This document shows positions 11,491-25,639 of a stretch of 64,000 nt of DNA, one piece after another. How positions within the stretch are numbered: the first letter of the stretch is position 1; each line of letters opens with the position of its first letter. The stretch lies in contig OX388344.1 of the NCBI GenBank assembly GCA_947579665.1, positions 8,922,346-8,986,345 on the forward strand, written 5' to 3'. The position numbers were made by a program, and so were the translations under genes. The notes below the pieces were generated by a model. The model made no database searches, was not told where the DNA came from, and saw nothing but the letters and a program-made list of their open reading frames with translations. This DNA is from Sympetrum striolatum (taxonomy: Eukaryota > Arthropoda > Insecta > Odonata > Libellulidae).

Positions 11491-14400
11491 CGCATCGTCA
11501 TGGCTTCGGAAGTTCATCCAAATGCTGCCGAAAGATAAGAATGAAAGTTAATTATATTTACTTTTGATAACAATGACGAATCACAAAATAGGTACAGCAA
11601 TAGCATTCTTATCCATTTGTACTTAGTTAATTTGAGTTCGCATCCCTCGACCAAGCACCATCATTCATCACCACCCTGCTCCTTATATCGCATCGTCATG
11701 GCTTCGGAAGTTCATCCAAATGCTGCCGAAAGATAATAATGAAAGTTAATTATATTTACTTTTGATAACAATGACGAATCACAAAATAGGTACAGCAATA
11801 GCATTCTTATCCATTTGTACTTAGTTAATTTGAGTTTGCATCCCTCGACCAAGCACCATCATTCATCACCACCCTGCTCCTTATATCGCATCGTCATGGC
11901 TTCGGAAGTTCATCCAAATGCTGCCGAAAGATAATAATGAAAGTTAGTTATATTTACTTTTGATAACAATTACGAATCACAAAATAGGTACAGCAATAGC
12001 ATTCTTATCCATTTGTACTTAGTTAATTTGAGTTTGCATCCCTCGACCAAGCACCATCATTCATCACCACCCTGCTCCTTATATCGCATCGTCATGGCTT
12101 CGGAAGTTCATACAAATGCTGCCGAAAGATAAGAATGAAAGTTAATTATATTTACTTTTGATAACAATGACGAATCACAAAATAGGTACAGCAATAGCAT
12201 TCTTATCCATTTGTACTTAGTTAATTTGAGTTTGCATCCCTCGACCAAGCACCATCATTCATCACCACCCTGCTCCTTATTTCTCATCGTCATGGCTTCG
12301 GAAGTTCATCCAAATGCTGCCGAAAGATAAGAATGAAAGTTAATTATATTTACTTTTGATAACAATGACGAATCACAAAATAGGTACAGCAATAGCATTC
12401 TTATCCATTTGTACTTAGTTAATTTGAGTTCGCATCCCTCGACCAAGCACCATCATTCATCACCACCCTGCTCCTTATATCGCATCGTCATGGCTTCGGA
12501 AGTTCATCCAAATGCTGCCGAAAGATAATAATGAAAGTTAATTATATTTACTTTTGATAACAATTACGAATCACAAAATAGGTACAGCAATAGCATTCTT
12601 ATCCATTTGTACTTAGTTAATTTGAGTTCGCATCCCTCGACCAAGCACCATCATTCATCACCACCCTGCTCCTTATATCGCATCGTCATGGCTTCGGAAG
12701 TTCATCCAAATGCTGCCGAAAGATAAGAATGTAAGTTAATTATATTTACTTTTGATAACAATGACGAATCACAAAATAGGTACAGCAATAGCATTCTTAT
12801 CCATTTGTACTTAGTTAATTTGAGTTTGCATCCCTCGACCAAGCACCATCATTCATCACCACCCTGCTCCTTATATCGCATCGTCATGGCTTCGGAAGTT
12901 CATCCAAATGCTGCCGAAAGATAATAATGAAAGTTAATTATATTTACTTTTGATAACAATTACGAATCACAAAATAGGTACAGCAATAGCATTCTTATCC
13001 ATTTGTACTTAGTTAATTTGAGTTCGCATCCCTCGACCAAGCACCATCATTCATCACCACCCTGCTCCTTATATCGCATCGTCATGGCTTCGGAAGTTCA
13101 TCCAAATGCTGCCGAAAGATAATAATGAAAGTAATTTATATTTACTTTTGATAACAATGACGAATCACAAAATAGGTACAGCAATAGCATTCTTATCCAT
13201 TTGTACTTAGTTAATTTGAGTTCGCATCCCTCGACCAAGCACCATCATTCATCACCACCCTGCTCCTTATATCGCATCGTCATGGCTTCGGAAGTTCATC
13301 CAAATGCTGCCGAAAGATAAGAATGAAAGTTAATTATATTTACTTTTGATAACAATGACGAATCACAAAATAGGTACAGCAATAGCATTCTTATCCATTT
13401 GTACTTAGTTAATTTGAGTTCGCATCCCTCGACCAAGCACCATCATTCATCACTACCCTGCTCCTTATATCGCATCGTCATGGCTTCGGAAGTTCATCCA
13501 AATGCTGCCGAAAGATAATAATGAAAGTTAATTATATTTACTTTTGATAACAATTACGAATCACAAAATAGGTACAGCAATAGCATTCTTATCCATTTGT
13601 ACTTAGTTAATTTGAGTTCGCATCCCTCGACCAAGCACCATCATTCATCACTACCCTGCTCCTTATATCGCATCGTCATGGCTTCGGAAGTTCATCCAAA
13701 TGCTGCCGAAAGATAAGAATGAAAGTTAATTATATTTACTTTTGATAACAATTACGAATCACAAAATAGGTACAGCAATAGCATTCTTATCCATTTGTAC
13801 TTAGTTAATTTGAGTTCGCATCCCTCGACCAAGCACCATCATTCATCACCACCCTGCTCCTTATATCGCATCGTCATGGCTTCGGAAGTTCATCCAAATG
13901 CTGCCGAAAGATAAGAATGAAAGTTAATTATATTTAATTTTGATAACAATGACGAATCACAAAATAGGTACAGCAATAGCATTCTTATCCATTTGTACTT
14001 AGTTAATTTGAGTTCGCATCCCTCGACCAAGCACCATCATTCATCACCACCCTGCTCCTTATATCGCATCGTCATGGCTTCGGAAGTTCATCCAAATGCT
14101 GCCGAAAGATAATAATGAAAGTTAATTATATTTACTTTTGATAACAATTACGAATCACAAAATAGGTACAGCAATAGCATTCTTATCCATTTGTACTTAG
14201 TTAATTTGAGTTCGCATCCCTCGACTAAGCACCATCATTCATCACTACCCTGCTCCTTATATCGCATCGTCATGGCTTCGGAAGTTCATCCAAATGCGGC
14301 CGAAAGATAATAATGAAAGTTAATTATATTTACTTTTGATAACAATGACGAATCACAAAATAGGTACAGCAATAGCATTCTTATCCATTTGTACTTAGTT

Positions 14401-15410
14401 AATTTGAGTTCGCATCCCTCGACCAAGCACCATCATTCATCACCACCCTGCTCCTTATATCGCATCGTCATGGCTTCGGAAGTTCATCCAAATGCTGCCG
14501 AAAGATAATAATGAAAGTTAATTATATTTACTTTTGATAACAATGACGAATCACAAAATAGGTACAGCAATAGCATTCTTATCCATTTGTACTTAGTTAA
14601 TTTGAGTTCGCATCCCTCGACCAAGCACCATCATTCATCACCACCCTGCTCCTTATATGGCATCGTCATGGCTTCGGAAGTTCATCCAAATGCTGCCGAA
14701 AGATAATAATGAAAGTTAATTATATTTACTTTTGATAACAATTACGAATCACAAAATAGGTACAGCAATAGCATTCTTATCCATTTGTACTTAGTTAATT
14801 TGAGTTCGCATCCCTCGACCAAGCACCATCATTCATCACCACCCTGCTCCTTATATCGCATCGTCATGGCTTCGGAAGTTCATCCAAATGCTGCCGAAAG
14901 ATAATAATGAAAGTTAATTATATTTACTTTTGATAACAATGACGAATCACAAAATAGGTACAGCAATAGCATTCTTATCCATTTGTACTTAGTTAATTTG
15001 AGTTCGCATCCCTCGACCAAGCACCATCATTCATCACCACCCTGCTCCTTATATCGCATCGTCATGGCTTCGGAAGTTCATCCAAATGCTGCCGAAAGAT
15101 AAGAATGAAAGTTAATTATATTTACTTTTGATAACAATTACGAATCACAAAATAGGTACAGTAATAGCATTCTTATCCATTTGTACTTAGTTAATTTGAG
15201 TTTGCATCCCTCGACCAAGCACCATCATTCATCACCACCCTGCTCCTTACATCGCATCGTCATGGCTTCGGAAGTTCATCCAAATGCTGCCGAAAGATAA
15301 GAATGAAAGTTAATTATATTTACTTTTGATAACAATGACGAATCACAAAATAGGTACAGCAATAGCATTCTTATCCATTTGTACTTAGTTAATTTGAGTT
15401 CGCATCCCTC

Positions 15411-17715
15411 GACCAAGCATCATCTTTCAGCACCACCGTGCTCCTTATATCGCATCATCATGGCTTCGGAAGTTCATCCAAATGCTGCCGAAAGATAATA
15501 ATGAAAGTTAATTATATTTACTTTTGATAACAATGACGAATCACAAAATAGGTATAGTAATAGCATTCTTATCCATTTGTACTTAGATAATTTGAGTTCG
15601 CATCCCTCGACCAAGTACCATCTCTCAGCACCACCCAGCTCCTTATATCGCATCGTCATGGCCTCGGAAGTTCATCCAAATGCTGCCGAAAGATAATAAT
15701 GAAAGTTAATCATATTTACTTTTGATAACAATGACGAATCACAAAATAGGTACAGTAATAGCATTCTTATCCATTTGTACTTAGTTAATTTGAGTTCGCA
15801 TCCCTCGACCAAGCACCATCTTTTAGCACCACCCTGCTCCTTATATCGCATCGTCATGGCTTCGGAAGTTCATCCAAATGCTGCCAGAGAAATAATAATG
15901 AAAGTTAATTATATTTACTTTTGATAACAATGACGAATCACAAAATAGGTACAGTAATAGCATTCTTATCCATTTGTACTTAGTTAATTTGAGTTCTCAT
16001 CCCTCGACCAAGCACCATCTTTCAGCACCACCCTGCTCTTATATCGCATCGTCATGGCTTCGAAAGTTCATCCAAATGCTGCCGAAATATAATAATGAAA
16101 GTTAATTATATTTACTTTTGATAACAATTACGAATCACAAAATAGGTACAGTAATAGCATTCTTATCCATTTGTACTTAGTTAATTTGAGTTCGCATCCC
16201 TCGACCAAGCACCATCTTTCAGCACCACCCTGCTCCTTATATCGCATCGTCATGGCTTCGGAAGTTCATCCAAATGCTGCCGAAATATAATAATGAAAGT
16301 TAATTATATTTACTTTTGATAACAATGACGAATCACAAAATAGGTACAGTAATAGCATTCTTATCCATTTGTACTTAGTTAATTTGAGTTCTCATCCCTC
16401 GACCAAGCACCATCCTTCATCACTACCCTGCTCCTTATATCGCATCGTCATGGCTTCGAAAGTTCATCCAAATGCTGCCGAAATATAATAATGAAAGTTA
16501 ATTATATTTACTTTTGATAACAATTACGAATCACAAAATAGGTACAGTAATAGCATTCTTATCCATTTGTACTTAGTTAATTTGAGTTCGCATCCCTCGA
16601 CCAAGCACCATCTTTCAGCACCACCCTGCTCCTTATATCGCATCGTCATGGCTTCGGAAGTTCATCCAAATGCTGCCGAAAGATAATAATGAAAGTTAAT
16701 TATATTTACTTTTGATAACAATTACGAATCACAAAATAGGTACAGCAATAGCATTCTTATCCATTTGTACTTAGTTAATTTGAGTTCGCATCCCTCGACC
16801 AAGCACCATCTTTCAGCACCACCCTGCTCTTATATCGCATCGTCATGGCTTCGGAAGTTCATCCAAATGCTGCCGAAAGATAATAATGAAAGTTAATTAT
16901 ATTTACTTTTGATAACAATGACGAATCACAAAATAGGTACAGTAATAGCATTCTTATCCATTTGTACTTAGTAAATTTGAGTTCGCATCCCTCGACCAAG
17001 CACCATCTACCAGCACCACCCTGCTCCTTATATCGCATCGTCATGGCTTCGGAAGTTCATCCAAATGCTGCCGAAAGATAATAATGAAAGTTAATTATAT
17101 TTACTTTTGATAACAATGACGAATCACAAAATAGGTACAGCAATAGCATTCTTATCCATTTGTACTTAGTTAATTTGAGTTCGCATCCCTCGACCAAGCA
17201 CCATCAACCAGCACCACCCTGCTCCTTATATCGCATCGTCATGGCTTCGGAAGTTCATCCAAATGCTGCCGAAAGATAATAATGAAAGTTAATTATATTT
17301 ACTTTTGATAACAATGACGAATCACAAAATAGGTACAGCAATAGCATTCTTATCCATTTGTACTTAGTTAATTTGAGTTCGCATCCTTCGACCAAGCACT
17401 ATCTACCAGCACCACCCTGCTCCTTATATCGCATCGTCATGGCTTCGGAAGTTCATCCAAATGCTGCCGAAAGATAATAATGAAAGTTAATTATATTTAC
17501 TTTTGATAACAATGACGAATCACAAAATAGGTACAGTAATAGCATTCTTATCCATTTGTACTTAGTTAATTTGAGTTCGCATCCCTCGACCAAGCACCAT
17601 CATTCATCACCACCCTGCTCCGTATATATCGCATCGTCATGGCTTCGGAAGTTCATCCAAATGCTGCCGAAAGATAATAATGAAAGTTAATTATATTTAC
17701 TTTTGATAACAATTA
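15411..17715 (+). repeat. Block D, most diverged stretch, rich in TTTCAGC and TACCAGC monomers
   Basis: Monomers here carry many private changes: AAGCATC (about 15414), CATCATCATGG (about 15453), GGTATAGTAATAG (about 15551), CTTAGATAATTTG (about 15591), CTCTCAGCACC and CCCAGCTCC (about 15622-15640), GCCTCGG (15661), AATCATATTT (15709), TTTTAGC (about 15812), the 1-bp longer CCAGAGAAATAAT (about 15885), GTTCTCATCC (about 15993 and 16390), TTCGAAAG (about 16065 and 16455) and GAAATATAATAATG (about 16084, 16282 and 16480). It also holds two 1-bp-deleted CTCTTATAT sites. The last part (about 16.8-17.64 kb) shares TAAATTTGAG, TACCAGC and CCGTATATATCGC with 52.1-53.1 and 58.6-59.6 kb. It separates B1 from B2. 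Confidence 0.8.
17621..17630 (+). repeat. 2-bp insertion, CCGTATATAT form
   Basis: CCGTATATATCGC replaces CCTTATATCGC. The same allele, in a monomer that also carries CAGTAATAG, recurs at 53057 and 59590. The 17.6-kb and 53-kb monomers therefore share descent and did not acquire the insertion independently. Confidence 0.85.
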
Positions 17716-17863
17716 CGAATCACAAAATAGGTACAGCAATAGCATTCTTATCCATTTGTACTTAGTTAATTTGAGTTCGCATCCCTCGACCAAGCACCAT
17801 CATTCATCACCACCCTGCTCCTTATATCGCATCTTCATTGCTTCGGAAGTTCATCCAAATGCT

Positions 17864-19839
17864 GCCGAATGATAATAATGAAAGTTAATTATATTTACTT
17901 TTGATAACAATGACGAGTCACAAAATAGGTACAGCAATAGCATTCTTATCCATTTGTACTTTATAATTTGAGTTCGCATCCTTCGACCAAGCACCATCAT
18001 TCATCACCACCCTGCTCCTTATATCGCATCGTCTTGGTTTCGGAAGTTCATCCAAATGCTGCCGAAAGATAATAATGAAGTTAATTATATTTACTTTTGA
18101 TAACAATGACGAATCACAAAATAGGTACAGCAATAGCATTCTTATCCATTTGTACTTAGTTAATTTGAGTTCGCATCCCTCGACCAAGCACCATCATTCA
18201 TCACCACCCTGCTCCTTATATCGCATCGTCATGGCTTCGGAAGTTCATCCAAATGCTGCCGAAAGATAATAATGAAAGTTAATTATATTTACTTTTGATA
18301 ACAATTACGAATCACAAAATAGGTACAGCAATAGCATTCTTATCCATTTGTACTTAGTTAATTTGAGTCCTCATCCCTCGACCAAGCACCATCATTCATC
18401 ACCACCCTGCTCCTTATATCGCATCGTCATGGCTTCGGAAGTTCATCCAAATGCTAACGAAAGATAATAATGAAAGTTAATTATATTTACTTTTGATAAC
18501 AATGACGAATCACAAAATAGGTACAGCAATAGCATTCTTATCCATTTGTACTTAGTTAATTTGAGTTCGCATCCCTCGACCAAGCACCATCATTCATCAC
18601 CACCCTGCTCCTTATATCGCATCGTCATGGCTTCGGAAGTTCATCCAAATGCTGCCGAAAGATAATAATGAAAGTTAATTATATTTACTTTTGATAACAA
18701 TTACGAATCACAAAATAGGTACAGCAATAGCATTCTTATCCATTTGTACTTAGTTAATTTGAGTTCGCATCCCTCGACCAAGCACCATCATTCATCACCA
18801 CCCTGCTCCTTATATCGCATCGTCATGGCTTCGGAAGTTCATCCAAATGCTGCCGAATGATAATAATGAAAGTTAATTATATTTACTTTTGATAACAATG
18901 ACGAATCACAAAATAGGTACAGCAATAGCATTCTTATCCATTTGTACTTTATAATTTGAGTTCGCATCCTTCGACCAAGCACCATCATTCATCACCACCC
19001 TGCTCCTTATATCGCATCGTCTTGGTTTCGGAAGTTCATCCAAATGCTGCCGAAAGATAATAATGAAAGTTAATTATATTTACTTTTGATAACAATGACG
19101 AATCACAAAATAGGTACAGCAATAGCATTCTTATCCATTTGTACTTAGTTAATTTGAGTTCGCATCCCTCAACCAAGCACCATCATTCATCACCACCCTG
19201 CTCCTTATATCGCATCGTCATGGCTTCGGAAGTTCATCCAAATGCTGCCGAAAGATAATAATGAAAGTTAATTATATTTACTTTTGATAACAATTACGAA
19301 TCACAAAATAGGTACAGCAATAGCATTCTTATCCATTTGTACTTAGTTAATTTGAGTCCTCATCCCTCGACCAAGCACCATCATTCATCACCACCCTGCT
19401 CCTTATATCGCATCGTCATGGCTTCGGAAGTTCATCCAAATGCTAACGAAAGATAATAATGAAAGTTAATTATATTTACTTTTGATAACAATGACGAATC
19501 ACAAAATAGGTACAGCAATAGCATTCTTATCCATTTGTACTTAGTTAATTTGAGTTCGCATCCCTCGACCAAGCACCATCATTCATCACCACCCTGCTCC
19601 TTATATCGCATCGTCATGGCTTCGGAAGTTCATCCAAATGCTGCCGAAAGATAATAATGAAAGTTAATTATATTTACTTTTGATAACAATTACGAATCAC
19701 AAAATAGGTACAGCAATAGCATTCTTATCCATTTGTACTTAGTTAATTTGAGTTCGCATCCCTCGACCAAGCACCATCATTCATCACCACCCTGCTCCTT
19801 ATATCGCATCGTCATGGCTTCGGAAGTTCATCCAAATGC
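17864..19839 (+). repeat. Five-monomer tandem duplication, copy in B2
   Basis: GCCGAATG starts at 17864 and 18852, again 988 bp apart, with GACGAGTC and the AATGAAGTT deletion in the first half only, exactly as at 4598-6573. The doubling therefore predates the B1/B2 duplication. Confidence 0.85.
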
Positions 19840-22349
19840 TGCCGAAAGATAATAATGAAAGTTAATTATATTTACTTTTGATAACAATGACGAATCACAA
19901 AATAGGTACAGCAATAGCATTCTTATCCATTTGTACTTAGTTAATTTGAGTTCGCATCCCTCGACCAAGCACCATCATTCATCACCACCCTGCTCCTTAT
20001 ATCGCATCGTCATGGCTTCGGAAGTTCATCCAAATGCTGCCGAAAGATAATAATGAAATTTAATTATATTTACTTTGGATAACAATGACGAATCACAAAA
20101 TAGGTACAGCAATAGCATTCTTATCCATTTGTACTAAGTTAATTTGAGTTCGCATCCCTCGACCAAGCTCCATCATTCATCACCACCCTGCTCCTTATAT
20201 CGCATCGTCATGGCTTCGGAAGTTCATCCAAATGCTGCCGAAAGATAATAATGAAAGTTAATTATATTTACTTTTGATAACAATGACGAATCACAAAATA
20301 GGTACAGCAATAGCATTCTTATCCATTTGTACTTAGTTAATTTGAGTTCGCATCCCTCGACCAAGCACCATCATTCATCACCACCCTGCTCCTTATATCG
20401 CATCGTCATGGCTTCGGAAGTTCATCCAAATGCTGCCGAAAGATAATAATGAGAGTTAATTATATTTACTTTTGATAACAATTACGAATCACAAAATAGG
20501 TACAGCAATAGCATTCTTATCCATTTGTACTTAGTTAATTTGAGTTCGCATCCCTCGACCAAGCACCATCATTCATCACCACCCTGCTCCTTATATCGCA
20601 TCGTCATGGCTTCGGAAGTTCATCCAAATGCTGCCGAAAGATAAGAATGAAAGTTAATTATATTTACTTTTGATAACAATGACGAATCACAAAATAGGTA
20701 CAGCAATAGCATTCTTATCCATTTGTACTTAGTTAATTTGAGTTCGCATCCCTCGACCAAGCACCATCATTCATCACCACCCTGCTCCTTATATCGCATC
20801 GTCATGGCTTCGGAAGTTCATCCAAATGCTGCCGAAAGATAATAATGAAAGTTAATTATATTTACTTTTGATAACAATGACGAATCACAAAATAGGTACA
20901 GCAATAGCATTCTTATCCATTTGTACTTAGTTAATTTGAGTTCACATCCCTCGACCAAGCACCATCATTCATCACCACCCTGCTCCTTATATCGCATCGT
21001 CATGGCTTCGGAAGTTCATCCAAATGCTGCCGAAAGATAATAATGAAAGTTAATTATATTTACTTTTGATAACAATGACGAATCACAAAATAGGTACAGC
21101 AATAGCATTCTTATCCATTTGTACTTAGTTAATTTGAGTTCGCATCCCTCGACCAAGCACCATCATTCATCACCACCCTGCTCCTTATATCGCATCGTCA
21201 TGGCTTCGGAAGTTCATCCAAATGCTGCTGAAAGATAATAATGAAAGTTAATTATATTTACTTTTGATAACAATGACGAATCACAAAATAGGTACAGCAA
21301 TAGCATTCTTATCCATTTGTACTTTGTTAATTTGAGTTCGCATCCCTCGACCAAGCACCATCATTCATCACCACCCTGCTCCTTATATCGCATCGTCATG
21401 GCTTCGGAAGTTCATCCAAATGCTGCTGAAAGATAATAATGAAAGTTAATTATATTTACTTTTGATAACAATGACGAATCACAAAATAGGTTCAGCAATA
21501 GCATTCTTATCCATTTGTACTTAGTTAATTTGAGTTCGCATCCCTCGACCAAGCACCATCATTCATCACCACCCTGCTCCTTATATCGCATCGTCATGGC
21601 TTCGGAAGTTCATCCAAATGCTGCCGAAAGATAATAATGAAAGTTAATTATATTTACTTTTGATATCAATGACGAATCACAAAATAGGTACAGCAATAGC
21701 ATTCTTATCCATTTGTACTTAGTTAATTTTAGTTCGCATCCCTCGACCAAGCACCATCATTCATCACCACCCTGCTCCTTATATCGCATCGTCATGGCTT
21801 CGGAAGTTCATCCAAATGCTGCCGAAAGATAATAATGAAAGTTAATTATATTTACTTTTGATAACAATGACGAATCACAAAATAGGTACAGCAATAGCAT
21901 TCTTATCCATTTGTACTTAGTTAATTTGAGTTCACATCCCTCGACCAAGCACCATCATTAATCACCACCCTGCTCCTTATATCGCATCGTCATGGCTTCG
22001 GAAGTTCATCCAAATGCTGCCGAAAGATAAGAATGAAAGTTAATTATATTTACTTTTGATAACAATGACGAATCACAAAATAGGTACAGCAATAGCATTC
22101 TTATCCATTTGTACTTAGTTAATTTGAGTTCGCATCCCTCGACCAAGCACCATCATTCATCACCACGCTGCTCCTTATATCGCATCGTCATGGCTTCGGA
22201 AGTTCATCCAAATGCTGCTGAAAGATAATAATGATAGTTAATTATATTTACTTTTGATAACAATGACGAATCACAAAATAGGTACAGCAATAGCATTCTT
22301 ATCCATTTGTACTTAGTTAATTTGAGTTCGCATCCCTCGACCAAGCACC
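18610..22349 (+). repeat. Block A3, third copy of A, inside B2
   Basis: It matches A2 at 13266 bp and carries the A series in order: CTCAACC, GAGTCCTC, GCTAACG, TTTGGATAAC, AAGCTCC, TTTGTTAATTTG, GATATCAATG, CATTAATC (21956), CACGCTGC and GATAGTT. It lacks the GCAACCC and AAAGGTAATAATG changes of A1 and A2 and has ordinary bases there. A1 and A2 are therefore closer to each other than to A3. Confidence 0.88.
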
Positions 22350-25300
22350 ATCATTCATCACCACCCTGCTCCTTATATCGCATCGTCATGGCTTCGGAAG
22401 TTCATCCAAATGCTGCCGAAAAATAATAATGAAAGTTAATTATATTCACTTTTGATAACAATGACGAATCACAAAATAGGTACAGCAATAGCATTCTTAT
22501 CCATTTGTACTTAGTTAATTTGAGTTCGCATCCCTCGACCAAGCACCATCATTCATCACCACCCTTCTCCTTATATCGCATCGTCATGGCTTCGGAAGTT
22601 CATCCAAATGCTGCCGAAAGATAATAATGAAAGTTAATTATATTTACTTTTGATAACAATGACGAATCACAAAATAGGTACAGCAATAGCATTCTTATCC
22701 ATTTGTACTTAGTTAATTTGAGTTCGCATCCCTCGACCAAGCACCATCATTCATCACCACCCTGCTCCTTATATCGCATCGTCATGGCTTCGGAAGTTCA
22801 TCCAAATGCTGCCGAAAGATAATAATGAAAGTTAATTATATTTACTTTTGATAACAATGACGAATCACAAAATAGGTACAGCAATAGCATTCTTATCCAT
22901 TAGTACTTAGTTAATTTGAGTTCGCATCCCTCGACCAAGCACCATCATTCATCACCACCCTGCTCCTTATATCGCATCGTCATGGCTTCGGAAGTTCATC
23001 CAAATGCTGCCGAAAGATAATAATGAAAGTTAATTATATTTACTTTTGATAACAATGACGAATCACAAAATAGGTACAGCAATAGCATTCTTATCCATTT
23101 GTACTTAGTTAATTTGAGTTCGCATCCCTCGACCAAGCACCATCATTCATCACCACCCTGCTCCTTATATCGCATCGTCATGGCTTCGGAAGTTCATCCA
23201 AATGCTGCCGAAAGATAATAATGAAAGTTAATTATATTTACTTTTGATAACAATGACGAATCACAAAATAGGTACAGCAATAGCATTCTTATCCATTTGT
23301 ACTTAGTTAATTTGAGTTCGCATCCCTCGACCAAGCACCATCATTCATCACCACCCTGCTCCTTATATCGCATCGTCATGGCTTCGGAAGTTCATCCAAA
23401 TGCTGCCGAAAGATAAGAATGAAAGTTAATTATATTTACTTTTGATAACAATTACGAATCACAAAATAGGTACAGTAATAGCATTCTTATCCATTTGTAC
23501 TTAGTTAGTTTGAGTTTGCATCCCTCGACCAAGCACCATCATTCATCACCACCCTGCTCCTTACATCGCATCGTCATGGCTTCGGAAGTTCATCCAAATG
23601 CTGCCGAAAGATAAGAATGAAAGTTAATTATATTTACTTTTGATAACAATGACGAATCACAAAATAGGTACAGCAATAGCATTCTTATCCATTTGTACTT
23701 AGTTAATTTGAGTTCGCATCCCTCGACCAAGCACCATCATTCATCACCACCCTGCTCCTTATATCGCATCGTCATGGCTTCGGAAGTTCATCCAAATGCT
23801 GCCGAAAGATAATAATGAAAGTTAATTATATTTACTTTTGATAACAATGACGAATCACAAAATAGGTACAGCAATAGCATCCTTATCCATTTGTACTTAG
23901 TTAATTTGAGTTTGCATCCCTCGACCAAGCACCATCATTCATCACCATCCTGCTCCTTATATCGCATCGTCATGGTTTTGGAAGTTCATCCAAATGCTGC
24001 CGAAAGATAAGAATGAAAGTTAATTATATTTACTTTTGATAACAATGACGAATCACAAAATAGGTACAGCAATAGCATTCTTATCCATTCGTACTTAGTT
24101 AATTTGAGTTCGCATCCCTCGACCAAGCACCATCATTCATCACCACCCTGCTCCTTATATCGCATCGTCATGGCTTCGGAAGTTCATCCAAATGCTGCCG
24201 AAAGATAATAATGAAAGTTAATTATATTTACTTTTGATAACAATTACGAATCGCAAAATAGGTACAGCAATAGCAATCTTATCCATTTGTACTTAGTTAA
24301 TTTGAGTTCGCATCCCTCGACCAAGCACCATCATTCATCACCACCCTGCTCCTTATATCGCATCGTCATGGCTTCGGAAGTTCATCCAAATGCTGCCGAA
24401 AGATAAGAATGAAAGTTAATTATATTTACTTTTGATAACAATGACGAATCACAAAATAGGTACAGCAATAGCATTCTTATCCATTTGTACTTAGTTAATT
24501 TGAGTTCGCATCCCTCGACCAAGCACCATCATTCATCACCACCCTGCTCCTTATATCGCATCGTCATGGCTTCGGAAGTTCATCCAAATGCTGCCGAAAG
24601 ATAATAATGAAAGTTAATTATATTTACTTTTGATAACAATGACGAATCACAAAATAGGTACAGCAATAGCATTCTTATCCATTTGTACTTAGTTAATTTG
24701 AGTTTGCATCCCTCGACCAAGCACCATCATTCATCACCACCCTGCTCCTTATATCGCATCGTCATGGCTTCGGAAGTTCATCCAAATGCTGCCGAAAGAT
24801 AATAATGAAAGTTAATTATATTTACTTTTGATAACAATTACGAATCACAAAATAGGTACAGCAATAGCATTCTTATCCATTTGTACTTAGTTAATTTGAG
24901 TTTGCATCCCTCGACCAAGCACCATCATTCATCACCACCCTGCTCCTTATATCGCATCGTCATGGCTTCGGAAGTTCATACAAATGCTGCCGAAAGATAA
25001 GAATGAAAGTTAATTATATTTACTTTTGATAACAATTACGAATCACAAAATAGGTACAGCAATAGCATTCTTATCCATCTGTACTTAGTTAATTTGAGTT
25101 TGCATCCCTCGACCAAGCACCATCATTCATCACCACCCTGCTCCTTATTTCTCATCGTCATGGCTTCGGAAGTTCATCCAAATGCTGCCGAAAGATAAGA
25201 ATGAAAGTTAATTATATTTACTTTTGATAACAATGACGAATCACAAAATAGGTACAGCAATAGCATTCTTATCCATTTGTACTTAGTTAATTTGAGTTCG

Positions 25301-25639
25301 CATCCCTCGACCAAGCACCATCATTCATCACCACCCTGCTCCTTATATCGCATCGTCATGGCTTCGGAAGTTCATCCAAATGCTGCCGAAAGATAATAAT
25401 GAAAGTTAATTATATTTACTTTTGATAACAATTACGAATCACAAAATAGGTACAGCAATAGCATTCTTATCCATTTGTACTTAGTTAATTTGAGTTCGCA
25501 TCCCTCGACCAAGCACCATCATTCATCACCACCGTGCTCCTTATATCGCATCGTCATGGCTTCGGAAGTTCATCCAAATGCTGCCGAAAGATAAGAATGT
25601 AAGTTAATTATATTTACTTTTGATAACAATGACGAATCA

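Larger units (their letters stand above)
4450..15410 (+). repeat. Block B1, about 10.96-kb duplicated segment
   Basis: From about 4.45 kb the variant order matches a second copy at a shift of 13266 bp (67 monomers), for example GACGAGTC with TTTATAATTTG near 4650-4700 and 17915-17970. After about 10 kb the shift falls to 12870 (65 monomers), for example TTACATCG at 10691 and 23561. After the 2-bp insertion at 11481 it becomes 12868, for example CATACAAATG at about 12110 and 24978, CTTATTTCTC at about 12274 and 25142, GAATGTAAG at about 12728 and 25596, and TTACATCG at 15247 and 28115. The match ends near 15411, where B1 is followed by TTTCAGC-type monomers. The left edge lies between 4443 and 4598. 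Confidence 0.85.
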
